Source of the DNA: Dipteris shenzhenensis
Taxonomy: Eukaryota > Polypodiophyta > Polypodiopsida > Gleicheniales
Direction: 5' to 3' (one strand)
Length of the DNA stretch: 64,000 nucleotides
Assembly (NCBI GenBank): GCA_047967505.1
Contig: CM106538.1
Shown: one piece after another, positions 23,676 to 35,231 of the stretch
Layout of the letters: each line of letters opens with the position of its first letter
How positions within the stretch are numbered: position 1 is the stretch's first letter
Made by a program: the position numbers and the translations under genes
The notes under the pieces: model-generated
The model's database searches: none
What the model saw: only the letters and a program-made list of their open reading frames with translations
Told to the model about the DNA's origin: nothing

Positions 23676-25113
23676 CCGGGTAATCTAGCTGAGCGTGTAT
23701 GAATGCCTGGAAGCTCAGCAGCTCTATGGGAGGAAGGAGAAGCTCTATGGGAAGCTTTGTTGTTGACTTTACTTGCATTCGAGTGTGCAAAGACCTTGGA
23801 GGAACCTTTGGAAAAGTCACTTTGGTTTTGCAAAGTGGTTTTGAGAGCCTGTTAAGTGTTTTCAAAGAAAAAGTCATTTTTTGAGCTTTTCCCTGTTCCG
23901 TTCGATGACAGACACACTCCGTATTAACTTGTAGAGGCAACTATTGCTTGCTTTTGGTATCCACTTTACTTCAGGAGCTTGGAAACACCTTCATTCTTGA
24001 ATCTGGGATCATTTCATTGGATTTTTGACTCATTGTGTCAGTTTCTGCGTTTTTCTACTCGGGTGTTGGAACTCAAGTTTGGAGCAACAATTTGTAGATT
24101 TGTCAGTTTCGGTGGACTCAGGAGTCCTAAAACTTCTATGTTGCTCATCATTCATGCTCTGATGGAGTTTACAAACAGCTCTATTTCCAAAAACGTTTTT
24201 CAGTCCGTGTGTTGGACCCAGTGATTGAGACCACGGTTTCCAAAACCGTCTATCCCATTGTGTTCCGGATGCCCAAAAACCCCTACCTGTCAGTTCTTAC
24301 GTGATTCAATGGAGGATTTTCAGAGTTATAGATCTCTGTGTATTCGATTTTGTCTCTCTGTTATGCATTTTTTATTGTAAGGTTGTGAAACCTTAGATTT
24401 ATGCCACATGGCAGTGGATAAGTGTTGACTCCCATTTCTCACTCATCGGTTGGGATTTTGGAGTTCTGGCAAAAGAAAGATATTTGTAGATTTTCTTGCT
24501 GAGTCCGATTATGCAATGGCGCCCATGTTTTGAGGCATCTCAGGTTCTATTTTCAGTAGCGGTCATTACTGTGGGACCATGATTTCTTGAGCATACCTTA
24601 TGTAGATCACTCTGGTTGCAGTTTGAGCAGTGTGCGCTCATTTGTGGTGTGCATTGGGTTGCAGTGGATGATTTATAGGCCATTTGGATGCATTGCGATC
24701 CTTATTGGATGCGCTGATAGGCCCAGATTGCCTTGTGGGATGCTATTTTTATGGATGCTTTGCACATGGATACTATTTTATGCTGAGGGACAGCTTTGAC
24801 ACATTGCAGGTGATGCACTAATAGTGCTACGCTCTCTTGGTGAGATATTATTAATGCATATGCCAGTGGACGGTGTTTGTGCTTGAGTCATTTGGCACTT
24901 ATTGGCATTTTGGATTGCCATTGCAGTTGGCATTTTCTTTTGGGCCAGATTTGCTCATATGGATGCATAGTATATGTACATGAGTCAGATGCTTTGAGAC
25001 ATGAGTTTTGGTGATATTTCACTCTATTGTGGCACAACATTTGGGTGCACCTAGTATTTGGTGTGATTCTCTCTTGTAGGCACTAGCATTTGGGATTTTG
25101 CTTTATTTGCATT
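23676..25113 (+). other. Untranslated leader of element A
   Basis: 1.4 kb with no long open frame lies between the PBS and the gag start. T/G-rich text with repeated TTTGGGATTT-like words. No other gene is seen. Confidence 0.6.
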
Positions 25114-26185
25114 ATGGCATCCTCTTCCATGTCTGAAAAGGAGTTTTTCAACATTAAAAAGTTTGATGGAACAAACTTTTCTTTGTGGAAAGAACAGATA
25201 AGGGATGTGCTTATTTAAAAGAAGCAGATTAATCCCTTGGCAGGGATTGAAGCTAAGCCTGCAAATATGTCTGAGGATGATTAGAATGAGTTGGATGCAT
25301 TAGCAAAGTTGACTATTAGACTTTATCTTGCAGAGTCAGTTTATTTCACAGTAGTAAATGAGCAGACTACGGAAGATTTGTGGAAGAAACTGTGTGCCAC
25401 TTCTAAAAAGGAAACTGCCTCTAATAAAGTTTACCTCATGAAGAGGTTGTTTGAGTTGTAGATGAAGGAAGGGGTCTCCATTGCTTCTCACTTGAATGAA
25501 TTCAATATTATTTTCAGCCAGCTTCAGGCTTAGAAGATGAATTTTGATGCGGAGACTAAGGCAATATTTCTCTTATGTTCATTGCCATCCTCATGGGATA
25601 CCTTCCGTACAATTGTCAGTAACTCTGCACCTGGTGGAGCACTGAAATTTGATGATGTTGTGGGTAGCTTGTTGGCCGAGGAGATTAGACGGAAGTCTAT
25701 GGATGGCAACAAGTAGGATGTAGCCTTAAATGTGCAAAGGGGTAGGGTCAAGGGGAAGTCCCAAGAAAGAGGGAAGTCTCGTAGCAAATCCAGGGCACAG
25801 AACATTGAGTGTTACCACTGTGGCAAGAAGGGCCATATGAAAAAGGATTGCTACAAGCTGAAAAGAGAGCAAAAGGATAAGAAAAAGAATGCAAATTGGG
25901 GTGCAAATCAAAAGGAAGAGAGTCCAAGGGAGGACAAAGGAAAAGTGAAGATCAAGGAGATCAATGCAGTCACACATGATAGTGACAATGAAGTTTTCTT
26001 CATGTCTAGTTTATCTGCAAAGTTGCTTACCACTTCAGATGATGCATATTCCCAGGATTGGATTTTGGATTCGGGTGCTTCATTCCATGTTACTCCCCAT
26101 AGGGAATGGTTCTCCACTTATGACAGTGGAAAGACAGGTTGTGTGCATCTTGGAAATGACTATGCATGTGACATAGGGGGAGTAG
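25114..26185 (+). pseudogene. Copia gag and protease start of element A
   Basis: The ATG at 25114 opens a frame that stays in register for 357 codons to the insertion at 26186. It has FFNIKKFDGTNFSLWK (copia gag N-terminus), LFLCSLPSSWDTF-like core, the CCHC zinc knuckle CYHCGKKGHMKKDC, and the protease start DWILDSGASFHV with the DSGA active site intact. Five in-frame stops occur (25216 TAA, 25282, 25459, 25531 and 25714 TAG). Each is one transition away from CAA, TGG or CAG, and there is no frameshift. This is decay of a once-functional gag-pol typical of methylated DNA. Protease is truncated by the foreign LTR at 26186. Confidence 0.9.
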
Positions 26186-26415
26186 TGTTGAGAGTTCATG
26201 CTCAACATCACATGATCATATGTGCATAGCACTAACCTTATAGGGCGCTATAAAGGAAAGGGTTAGATCCCCTAACCCTAACCCTAAAAGGGTTTGTATA
26301 TATTCTATTTTTTCAACTAAATCTAGTGTATAGTTAGTCATTTGTGGTGTGCTCTCTAGCTGTGCCCTCTCTCCTCATCTCCACTCTTCTCCTGTCCCCT
26401 TTTCATATTTTGTCA
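26186..26415 (+). repeat. Single LTR inserted in element A (element C, 5' LTR)
   Basis: Begins TGTTGAGAGTTCATGCTCAA and ends TTTTGTCA, directly followed by a tRNA-Met PBS. It interrupts A's protease. Preceding AGGGGGAGTAG is polypurine-like but may be only A's coding sequence. No second copy of this LTR is found in the window. Confidence 0.75.
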
Positions 26416-26427
26416 TGGTATCAGAGC
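26416..26427 (+). other. Primer binding site of element C
   Basis: TGGTATCAGAGC immediately after the LTR end. Confidence 0.88.
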
Positions 26428-28600
26428 TTCCTTGTCTTCCGCTGAGACATTGAGATTCTTGACAGTGCGAGAGAGATTGTGAGATTGAGAGTTCTCTTGA
26501 GTGATTGTGAGATCCTTCCCTTCACTTCCGTTGAGAGAAATTTCTATTCATGTGAAAATTTCTATCATTCCTTAAGAGATCTCCGTTCATTTCTTGAGAT
26601 TTCCTTGTGAGGATTTCAATTCATTTTGTGAGACTTCCAATGTGAGAGAGAGAGATATGCTTTTTCATTTCTTGAGAGAATTCTGATTGAGAGCTTATAT
26701 AAGAGAAGAGTGAGAGAGCTTACAAAGCTCAAATATAGGGAGAGTTCATTGAGAGAAAAGAGAAAAGCTAAGGGTGGCCTCGATTAATCACCTACAAGCA
26801 ACTCCTTGCTTATCGTCTGCATCCATTTTGCGCTCTCTTCTCGGGAGAGGACCTCGCAGATTTGTTGCTCGAGGATGACATTCTCTGACTTCTAGAAGCA
26901 AAATCGTCTCTTGTGACCTGGCCTTGTTGGTGCAAGTGCAGAGGTGCCCATCTCTCCGATTTGCTGCCCACCCCCGCTCTTTTGGGTTCGTCGATGATTC
27001 TTCGGCCGGAACGGCTGCCGATTTCCTATCGTCCTGCATTCATTTGGTTCTGTACATTCCACCGATCCATCAAAGCTCTTGCATTGAAGGCTCCTTTAAT
27101 GCCTTAGCAACTAACACACTGAGCAGTGGCTCCTACTACAACGACCGCAGACAACAAGCTCCTACGCCGCCTCTCAACGGACTCCTAGCCTCCACGAACT
27201 CTGCAAGGCTCCAAACGACCTCGGCTCCATCAGCCCGCATGCCCGGCTTCCTCCATGAAAGAGCGGTCTCCAATACCATAGCCTATAGCGGCTCTGCACT
27301 GCAACCTCCAGGCGGTAAGCGACGCGCATAGCCAGCAGCGGCCAACTCACAACAAACAAGCCAAAGCATCGGCTCCTGCAACTCCCTGCGCATGCTCCAA
27401 CGACTTCTGTAGCCACCTACAACAAGCGTACAATGGCCAGCCACTTGCTACAAACGAGGCAAGCAATAGCAATGACAGGCTCCCACAAGACAACGTGAAG
27501 AGCAGTGAATAGTGACGACCTACAAGACCACCAAGCTGGCCGATGGCTTCAGCCTCAACAAAATGACCCGCTTCAACGAGCTCCGAAGATTCCGGCTACC
27601 AATTGCCTCTTCAATGAGCCCCGACGATTCTGGCTACCGCTCTCAGAGTCACAAAACTCGCCAGCGAGTGCCTCCAATGAATGGCCTTCTCAACAAACCA
27701 TCGTAGAAGATGACGAAATATCGAGATTCCGTCGGCATCTTCGAGATTCTAACAACACTTCCAATCGCCCTCCTAGCGCCATGTGGTAGCAAGGGAGGAT
27801 ATCTTATCCTCAACTTCACCACATTGAGGTGTGGTCAGCCAAGTGACATGTGGCCCATCTACCATGTCATCATCTTATCCTATTTGCCACATCATCCAGC
27901 TAACACGTGGCAATCAACTACCACATCAACAGCCCATGTTAGCATTGCCACGTAGACACGTCACAGGCTACGTCATCTCATCAACCATGTCACCACTGAC
28001 TACCACGTCAGCACCTACCACGTCATCAGCCATGTCACCTATGCCATGTCATCAATGCCACATCAGCATTGCCATGTCACCTTGCTAACATCATCTGTGC
28101 CACGTCAGCACTGCCACCTCAGCAGTCCAATTAGCACTGACCCTCTACAGGCATAGTCCCTTGCCAGGCACACTGTGCACACACTGCATGTGCACACTCC
28201 GGCCACCTTAGCACAGGCTTCATAGGCACACCTCTTGCTAGGCACAGTGCCACATCATCACTGCATGTGACTCACAGTGACACATCATCATTGAGCACAT
28301 ATGCACTCCTTTTGCCCCTCCACCTAGATCAAGTCATATCTCTTGATCCAGGAAGAATTTGAGGGTGCTCCAAAAAGGAAAGTCGCTCATTTTTTCGTGC
28401 TCTATGTGCTCGTTACATCATGCGCACATTTTGGTGCAAGTTACACTCACATTTGGGCCTTGCCGACAAAACCACTTCCTTCACGCACATTTGCCTCTCC
28501 ATCGATGCATCTGACCCAGCACTTAAAAAGAACAAAAGAAAAGGAATTATTTGCTGCTCTTTCATCGATCGACGGTTGGTTTAGATCTAGATCAGAGTAG
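26428..28600 (+). mobile_element. Interior of non-autonomous LTR element C (3' end lost)
   Basis: No gag or pol. A T/G-rich leader (26430-26760) is followed by GC-richer text (26760-27790) with several small open frames and a duplicated phrase near 27580 and 27630 (CGAAGATTCCGGCTACC / CGACGATTCTGGCTACCG), then an ACGT-core array. GAAGAATTTG...GCTCCAAAAAGGAAA near 28350 matches the phrase at 14700 inside the 12.5-15.6 kb element, so the two are relatives. Whether 26.8-27.8 kb is another captured host segment cannot be told by eye. The 3' boundary is undefined. Confidence 0.5.
27835..28125. repeat. Array of CCACGTCA / TGACGTGG-type words
   Basis: At least 12 degenerate units of the form CCA(C/T)(G/A)TCA(C/T)C or CCACGTCAGCA in 290 bp, several with an exact ACGT core (near 27906, 27953, 27965, 28003, 28019, 28101). 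ACGT-core sites are bound by plant bZIP factors. Non-coding. Confidence 0.6.
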
Positions 28601-29071
28601 ACTAGATCACCATAGAGGGGATGCTTTGAATTTCCCCAAGTTGCCAATCTAAGCCATGCTCGAAATTCCCAACTAGTACCTACTCGGAGTCAGCCCATAC
28701 GCTCACATCCGATTTCACATCATTACATTACCTAAAACCTTACGTTCATCAGTTCAGTGAGCAGACTTCAGAGTTCAGAGGCATTGCAGATTGATTCAGT
28801 GGGCAGATATCATTTAATTTCACACACACATGCCACCATTGTAAAGCCTATTCGGCTATCTCGCGGCATCGTGCACATCATTTTCAGCCTTGTAAAGCCT
28901 CTTGGCTATTCCTGGCATCATTGCCACAAGCCTTGTAACACAGATCAGATCTTATATACTGCAGTTCTATCTTCACCGACGGTACATAGATTTCACTTGG
29001 CATCTTCAGTGTATTTGCAGTTGATTCATATAGAGTTTTTCAGGACACTTTTTGAGTGCATTGTTTGCACC
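28601..29071 (+). other. Leader of the second copia (element B)
   Basis: No LTR or PBS is recognised. The phrase CTTGTAAAGCCTCTTGGCTAT / CATTGTAAAGCCTATTCGGC is repeated at about 28836 and 28890. The text leads into the gag ATG at 29072. Confidence 0.5.
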
Positions 29072-30241
29072 ATGTCGACTAGCAACCTCAATCTGGAGGC
29101 ATCTGCTAAGTTAGACAACTCCAATTATGGTACATGGAAATACCGAATGGAGACCATTCTTGTGCTTCAGGACAAATGGGAGTATGTCGATGGATCTATA
29201 CCTAGACCATTGGCCGATCCAACCACCAGTAGCTCTTCTCCATCTGTTGTCACAACACCAACAACGGGATCTACATCTACACAAATAGTTTTCGCACCAG
29301 TAGCAGATCCTGCCATTGCCCGAGCTCAAGCAGAATGGGATAAGAAAGACAAGTATGCCTATCACCTGATCAAGCAGAATGTGCAAGATGTCATGCTAGG
29401 ACAGCTCAACACAGTCAAGACATCAAAAGAAGCATGGGATATGTTTGCAGCTCTCTACGAGTCCAAGAACACATCCAAGATTCTCACCCTGAGAAACCAG
29501 ATCAACCAGAGTTTCCACAACAGCAGTGAAACTGGTCATGCTTATGTACTCCGCATCAAAGACTACAACAATCAACTTGCAGCAGCAGAAGAGACTATGA
29601 ATCCCACAGAAATGGTTCAAGTAATCCTGAATGGACTAGGAGAAGGATATGAGAATCTAGTCCAAAGTATTGCCATCCAACGGCAAATTCCAACACTGGA
29701 AGAACTTCAGTCAGTTCTACTTGGTGAAGAACTCAGGACTCAGGCCATTCAAGCACATAAAGGTCATTCTAATGATCAGGCATTCATAGCTTCAGACAGA
29801 AGCAGAGGAAAAGGCAGAAACAGAGGTAGATCATATCAGAAAAGTGGTCATCATCAACAAAATCAAAGTCAAAATCAGCATCAGCAACATCAGAATCAGC
29901 AAAGAGGAAATCATTCCAACCGAGGAAGATTTCAAGGATGAGGGAATGCATCCACCAATGTGTCAAACATTCAGTGCAACTACTGTCACAAGTTTGGACA
30001 CTATGAAAGAGATTGCCGCAAGAAGCAGTACGACCAAGGTGGTCAATCAAGTAGTAATCGAGGGAATTCCCGAGGAAGAGGAAATCATCATGGTGGACAT
30101 TCTAGTCACAGTCATTTTGCAAATGAACATGGAAATATGTTTCTTGCAAGTGAGGAATTGCATCAGACTGATACAATGCACCTAGACACTGATTTCAATC
30201 CCAAAGAGGATTTCAGCTATCAAGTCGACCAAGTGGAATAG
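29072..30241 (+). pseudogene. Copia gag of element B
   Basis: The start is chosen at MSTSNLNLEASAKLDNSNYG because copia gag normally begins just before L-D-N-S-N-Y. Next come TWKYRMETIL, a UBN2-type gag core (TSKEAWDMFAALYESKN, NQINQSFHNSS) and ILNGLGEGYENLV, then an RG/Q-rich stretch. An in-frame TGA at 29939 (CGA by one transition) is followed in the same frame by the zinc knuckle CNYCHKFGHYERDC. A TAG at 30239 (CAG) separates it from protease. The frame is otherwise intact, indicating modest age. Confidence 0.9.
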
Positions 30242-31745
30242 GATCCTTGGTACATCGACAGCAGTGCATCATCTCATATGACAAATCATCAGGAATGGTT
30301 CACGGAAATGAAGCCATTGGAAGGACAAAAAAATGTCATCTACACAGCAGACAATACACCGAATCCAATTCAAGGGATAGGTGTTATCCCTATGAACAAT
30401 TTCACTGGTACAAAAGGATTACTCAAAGATGTGCTCTATGTTCCGAAGCTCAGTAAGAACCTTTTGTCAGTAGGTCAAATGACGGAACACAACTACAAAG
30501 TCATCTTCGACGGTGATGAATGCACTATCAGGTCAGCTAGTAGCAAAAGGTGTCAATGAAGGACGCTTATATAGGATGCTAGCTACAGTACCAGATAAGC
30601 ATGCCATGTCACCTCAAATGCAACAAATGCCACTATATGCAAAATGGCACAAGAGATATGGTCATGTCAACTTCAAGTACTTGTTAGATCTCAGGAATCA
30701 GAATATGGCAATTGGGATTCCGAAGCTACAGTTTCTTGGAAAAGTTTGTGAAGCATGCTGCTTCGGCAAACAAAAGCAAACCAACTTTGTCAGAAGTACC
30801 TCTCGTGCACGAGGTATTCTTGATTTGATTCATACAGATGTATGGGGTTATGCCCAGACCCGCAGCATTAATGGTTCACTTTATTACTTGACCTTCATCG
30901 ACGACTATAGCAGATATTGTTGGGTCTACTTTCTGAAAGAGAAATCGGAAGTGTTTGCCAAATTTCAAGAATTCAAAGCCATGGTAGAAAACCAAACAGG
31001 CAGAAAGATCAAGGTCATGAGATCAGACAGAGGAGGTGAATACATGTCTTCAGCATTCATGAACTTTTGCAAAAGTCACGGCATTCGAAGATAGTTCACA
31101 TGTGCAGATACTCCTCAGCAGAATACAAGATCTGAAAGGAAGAATGGGACTTTAGCAGATAGTGCTAGAGCAATGCTTCGTGAAAAGCACCTTTCGAATC
31201 AGTATTGGGCAAAAGCAATAGCTATAGCTAACTATTTGCTTAATCGGCTTCCTACCGAACCTATACAAGGTATGACTCCTTATGAAGCATTCACTGGACA
31301 CAAGCCACGCATTGGGCATCTCTGTATATTTGGTTGCATAGCATATGCCCACGTACATGATGATCATCGTAGGAAATTGGATGCGAAGTCACACAAATGC
31401 ATCATGGTTGGCTACAGTGAAGAAAGCAAAGCATACAAATTGTATGATCCCATCAACCGCAAAGTCATTATCTCCAGAGATGTAATCTTTGATGAGGAAT
31501 CAGAATGGAAAACCTCACCTACACAAGAGATAGAAGCATCGACTTCACAGTCATCTATAGAACAGGTTGATGAAGAAGAGCAAGAATTGCCAACAACACC
31601 CCAAGCAGAGCCACAGCAGCTTAGACGGTCTACTAGAGAAAGCAGACCACCAGCCAGATTGACAAAGCAATTCAGGTGGAAACCACCAACTATGCTCAGA
31701 AAGGCAAAGCAATTCAGGTGGAAACCACCAACTATGCTCTTATGA
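30242..31745 (+). pseudogene. Copia protease and integrase of element B
   Basis: Protease starts DPWYIDSSASSHMT; the active site is DSSA instead of DSGA. LSKNLLSVGQM follows. A frameshift near 30530 leads to the GAG_pre-integrase zinc region (KWHKRYGHVN...CEACCFGKQ; H-x4-H...C-x2-C) and the integrase core: LIHTDVWGY, FIDDYSRYCWVYF, MRSDRGGEY. A TAG at 31092 replaces CAG, then QYWAKAIAIANYLLNRLP and GYSEESKAYKLY. The DDE aspartates are present. In the region of the expected Glu the text reads PQQNTRSERKN, so E follows R as in normal copia (Q-N-G-x-x-E-R-K-N). Confidence 0.88.
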
Positions 31746-32920
31746 CTACCATCATGGCTACAGAAGAGCTAGTGTACTTCGAAGACGCAATGGACAAGCC
31801 CGAATGGCAAACTGCTATGAATGAAGAAATGGATGCTTTGTATAAAAATAACACTTGGGAATTATGCGACCTTCCACCAGGAAAGAAGGCCATAGCCAAC
31901 AAATGGGTATACAAAGTGAAGTACAATCTAGATGGTAGTATTCAAAGATATAAAGCCAGATTAGATGCAAAAGGATTTGCACAACAATATGGTCAAGATT
32001 ATGATGAGACTTATGCTCCAGTAGCAAAGATGGATTCCATACGGTTCTTGATATCACTAGCGACACTCAGTAAATGGAATGTGTATCAGCTCGATGTCAA
32101 GAATGCATTTCTCAATGGTTATCTAGACGAGGAAGTCTACATGCAACAGCTAGCAGGTTATGTTGACCCAGGAAAGGAGAAAAAGGTTTGCCATCTCAAG
32201 AAAAGTCTCTACGGCTTAAAGCAAGCACCCAGAAGTTGGTACAGTAGAATTGACAAGTATTTTGCTGATCTGGGATACATGAAGTCCAATGCAGATCATA
32301 CTCTCTACTACAAAGTTCAAGGGGAAGACATTACTATTGCACTCTTATACGTAGATGATCTAATTGTGACAGGAAGCAAGGATAGCTTCATCAGAAAATT
32401 AAAACAAGACTTATCTGCAGAGTTCGACATGAAAGATGTTGGACTTATGCACTATTGTCTTGGAATTGAGTTCTGGAGAGATTTAGATAGCACATTCATG
32501 AGTCAGCTCAAGTATATTGACAGTCTCCTGAAGAAGTTTCATATGGCAAATTGCAAGATTGCAGCCACTCCCATGGAACAGAGTTTGAAACTTACTAAAG
32601 ATTCAGAAAAGCCTACAGTCAATGAGAGATACTACAGGCAGCTCATTCGGTCTCTTATATATCTGACAATCACACGGCCAGATATTTGTTATGCAGTAAG
32701 CTCACTAGCATAGTTTATGGCAAATCCAAAACAGTCTCACTGGAATGCAGCCAAAAGAGTCTTGAGATACATGAGAGGTACAAGAAAGTTTGGGATAGAA
32801 TACAGAGGAAGTCATCCACGGTTGCATGGATACTGTGACAGTGACTATGCTGGAGATCATGAGACCAGGAGATCGACACAGGGATATGCATTTTTCCTTG
32901 GTCAAGGTGCTATATCATGA
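31676..32920 (+). pseudogene. Copia reverse transcriptase and RNase H of element B
   Basis: A frameshift near 31670, beside a 42-bp tandem duplication (31663 and 31705), separates it from integrase. RT motifs follow in order: EEMDALYKNNTWEL, KWVYKVKYNLDGSIQRYKAR, YDETYAPVAKMDSIR, QLDVKNAFLNGYL, KKSLYGLKQAPRSWY and LLYVDDLIVTGS, the intact YVDD catalytic box. A TAG at 32711 (CAG) leads to MRGTRKFGIEY and RNase H YCDSDYAGDHETRRST...GAIS. It stops at TGA 32918 (TGG), where about 180 bp of RNase H usual in copia is missing. Confidence 0.9.
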
Positions 32921-32924
32921 TCTT

Positions 32925-33100
32925 TCATGCAAAGACCAAAAACATTGAGGTCAGGTACCATTTCATCAGGGAGGTACTTGAGGACAAGCGCATAGAGCTT
33001 GTCAAGGTTCATACAGATGATAACCCTGTAGATATGCTGGCGAAGAGTCTACCTAGTCAGCAGTTTGATTCTTGTTGTGTATTGATGGGCATTGGATAGT
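32925..33100 (+). pseudogene. Copia RNase H C-terminal tail next to the 3' LTR of element A
   Basis: In a different frame from the preceding RT: HAKTKNIEVRYHFIREVLED, then VHTDDNPVDMLAKSLPSQQF. This is the standard end of copia pol (K-T-K-H-I-E-V...H-x-F-I-R...D-x-x-T/A-K). It adjoins the PPT and 3' LTR of element A and may be A's own 3' end joined to B by deletion or recombination. Confidence 0.8.
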
Positions 33101-33141
33101 ATGCTCACTAGTTGTTCTCCCTTAAAGGCACATTGTTAATT

Positions 33142-33152
33142 AAGTGGGAGGT
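33142..33152 (+). other. Polypurine tract of element A
   Basis: AAGTGGGAGGT directly before the 3' LTR. Confidence 0.85.
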
Positions 33153-33323
33153 TGTGGGGGTTAAAGGTCACTGTGACTTTACCCCGGTTATGTACAATAC
33201 TCAAACACATATATAAATGAATGAAAAAGAAGATTAGGGTTGTTCTGCACCCACCAAAACTTGTGTGGCTCTCTATTTCTCTCTCTCCCTCTTCTATTCT
33301 TGCTTCCATTGAGAGCACTCTCA
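33153..33323 (+). repeat. 3' LTR of element A
   Basis: Partner of 23492-23661, followed by the CACAT target duplication at 33324-33328. Confidence 0.92.
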
Positions 33324-33382
33324 CACATTTCTAAGACCTTTTTAAAGAGACTTCTAAATGCATATTTTCCATGAAGGTACAT

Positions 33383-33783
33383 TGTTAAGGGCTAAACTTG
33401 CCTTGAACAGGAAGATGCTTAAGCATAGCAAAGACTACTAGAAAATGCAGGAACAAGAAGCTAGTCAACGGACTGTATATTAACTCAAAATATATCATTC
33501 AAGGTAAAAGTTGATACAATAGAGAAAGGAGCAAAATATTTCCTCTTACAACAACACATAGTCGAATCTGCTCTTCTCTCCATAACATTCAACTAGTGAA
33601 GAGAAAACACTATTACCTTACAGTATGACGATCATCATAATATTACCATGACTATGTTTTATAATTGATTCTAATAGTCAAAAATGGTTATAACTGCATA
33701 TATGGCTATTTTCCTCACTACTACTATGACTTATGCTAACTAACAAAACCATGCTCCACTTGGTGCTGGGATATCCCCTAACA
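33383..33783 (-). repeat. LTR of element K (left copy)
   Basis: Matches 38933-39320, for example CTCTTCTCTCCATAACATT and ATGGTTATAA, with scattered substitutions and small indels, so it is older than element A. Confidence 0.8.
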
Positions 33784-34312
33784 CCTAGCACTCCCAGTGG
33801 ACCACTTTTTTTGGAACCAAAAAGTGATGACTCGAACCCTGAAAAAAGTGTTCTTCACATGAAATATTCTTTGACATATTTCAAGTCAATTTTTTGTGTG
33901 CACATGATTTTAAGTGCTTCCTTCATGGTAAGCAGGTCTGCAGGTTCTATTGTGGGCATTGCTAGTTGGACTATTGCTACAGATGGTCAGCTCTTCTGCT
34001 CTATTTCCATGCTTCGGTCAATGGAATTTGTGTATTCAATTTGTGCTTCTGAGGTCTCTTGTTCCTAGGGTTTGTCATCTGCAGGATCCTCTGTCATTCA
34101 TAACTGATAGCTCATGTTGGGGAATCATTGATTCTTCCACTTGAGTTTTTAGTGAATCATGTCTCAAGTTCGACATAGATTCCTGGCTGAGCATTTTTTA
34201 ATGCAGTGTGGGGATTTTCTACAATGAACATGTTGACATGCATGTCTCCCTCCATATTGTCCTCCTAGGCCTCTGCATAAGCACCTAAAAATTCTAACTT
34301 GTATGGAGCAAT

Positions 34313-34687
34313 TGTAGAATCCCGTGGGATATAATAGATGCATCTTGGAAGAGGAGCGAGTGCACAATATGAAACCAAAATGTTGTTCTCTATTAGAGAT
34401 TGTGAGAGAGGTGACTCTCTCTTATAGAAAGGGGAGAAGGTAGCACCTTCCCTACATAAGTGGCAATCAGCCCCTACATCAGTGGGAATCAGTCCCTACA
34501 TCAATGGGACTGGCCTAAATCAAAGGAACCTCCCATGTGGGGGCCTTTGGCTTACATCATCACTTAGGTCACACACTATAATTCATAGCACTTGATGTGC
34601 CTCTACAACACACACAAATACACATGTGACTCCCCTAGATGCACACATGCACCATAGAGCAAGCCCTTGATCACACTTATCCCAACA
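34313..34687 (-). repeat. 3' LTR of element N
   Basis: Plus-strand ends are TGTAGAATCCCGTGGGAT and CTTATCCCAACA; its twin is at 36003. Confidence 0.92.
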
Positions 34688-34766
34688 TACCCTCCCTCAA
34701 GGGTTTGCCTCTTGCAGTGTCAAGGATACATCTAGTCTCATAGTTTCTCATGCCATCTTAGGGTGG

Positions 34767-35231
34767 TCAAGGATAAATCTCATTTGCTGATGGAGTTCTT
34801 CCTTCAGCTAGATTTGCTTTGTTGTTGAAGTAGTCCTTCTTCACAAGAAATGCTTGATTCTCTTTGTTGTTGTTGTTCTTCATGGAATAACACATCCCCT
34901 TTTCCAATTGTAGCCAAAGGAACTTAATAAGCAAGATATATTTGAAGCATTTCCCTTGTGCACCAAATACTGTGAGAAGATGATCCCAAGCTTCATGTGA
35001 AGTTTCAAAGCCATCAATGTGGTGAATGTATGAGTCACTTAATCCCAAAGCAATGATAGCAAGAGCCTTCTTGTCTTTGATCAACCAATTAGCTTCTTCT
35101 TTTGTAGACTTCTTTTCCTTTCCATTCACAACATACCATATCTCCTTTTTCATAAGCACAAACTTAACTTTTGTTTGCCAAGTATGGAAACTAGTTCCAT
35201 CCAACTTCTCTACTTGCTTGGGCTTAGTCAT
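34767..35231 (-). pseudogene. Truncated copia gag of element N
   Basis: 154 codons on the minus strand from ATG 35231: VEKLDGTSFHTWQTKVKF (copia gag start), then KKALAIIALGLSDSYIHHID, then FETSHEAWDHLLTVFG. The gag core is complete to about residue 95. The rest diverges into KNNNNKENQAF and ends before any zinc knuckle. It cannot supply protease, integrase or RT. The same gag type, longer, is at 43025-43868. Confidence 0.85.

Larger units (their letters stand above)
23492..33323 (+). mobile_element. Ty1/copia LTR retrotransposon with internal insertions (element A)
   Basis: LTRs 23492-23661 and 33153-33323 (170/171 bp, TGTGGG...CTCTCA) are flanked by perfect 5-bp target duplications CACAT (23487-23491, 33324-33328). 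A tRNA-Met PBS follows the 5' LTR by two bases and a purine tract precedes the 3' LTR. The interior is 9.5 kb, about twice a normal copia. It holds A's own leader, gag and the start of protease (25114-26185), then a foreign LTR plus PBS (26186-26427), 2 kb of non-autonomous-type sequence, a second complete but decayed copia gag-pol (29072-32920), and finally an RNase H tail next to the PPT. A's own middle pol appears to be missing, so the unit is a nested or recombined composite. It inserted into the FCP1-like gene. Confidence 0.88.

Noticed and set aside
26172-26185. AGGGGGAGTAG before the LTR at 26186 read as a polypurine tract
   Set aside because: It also reads in frame as copia protease (D-I-G-G-V), so it is probably just element A coding sequence; not used as evidence for a second tandem LTR junction.
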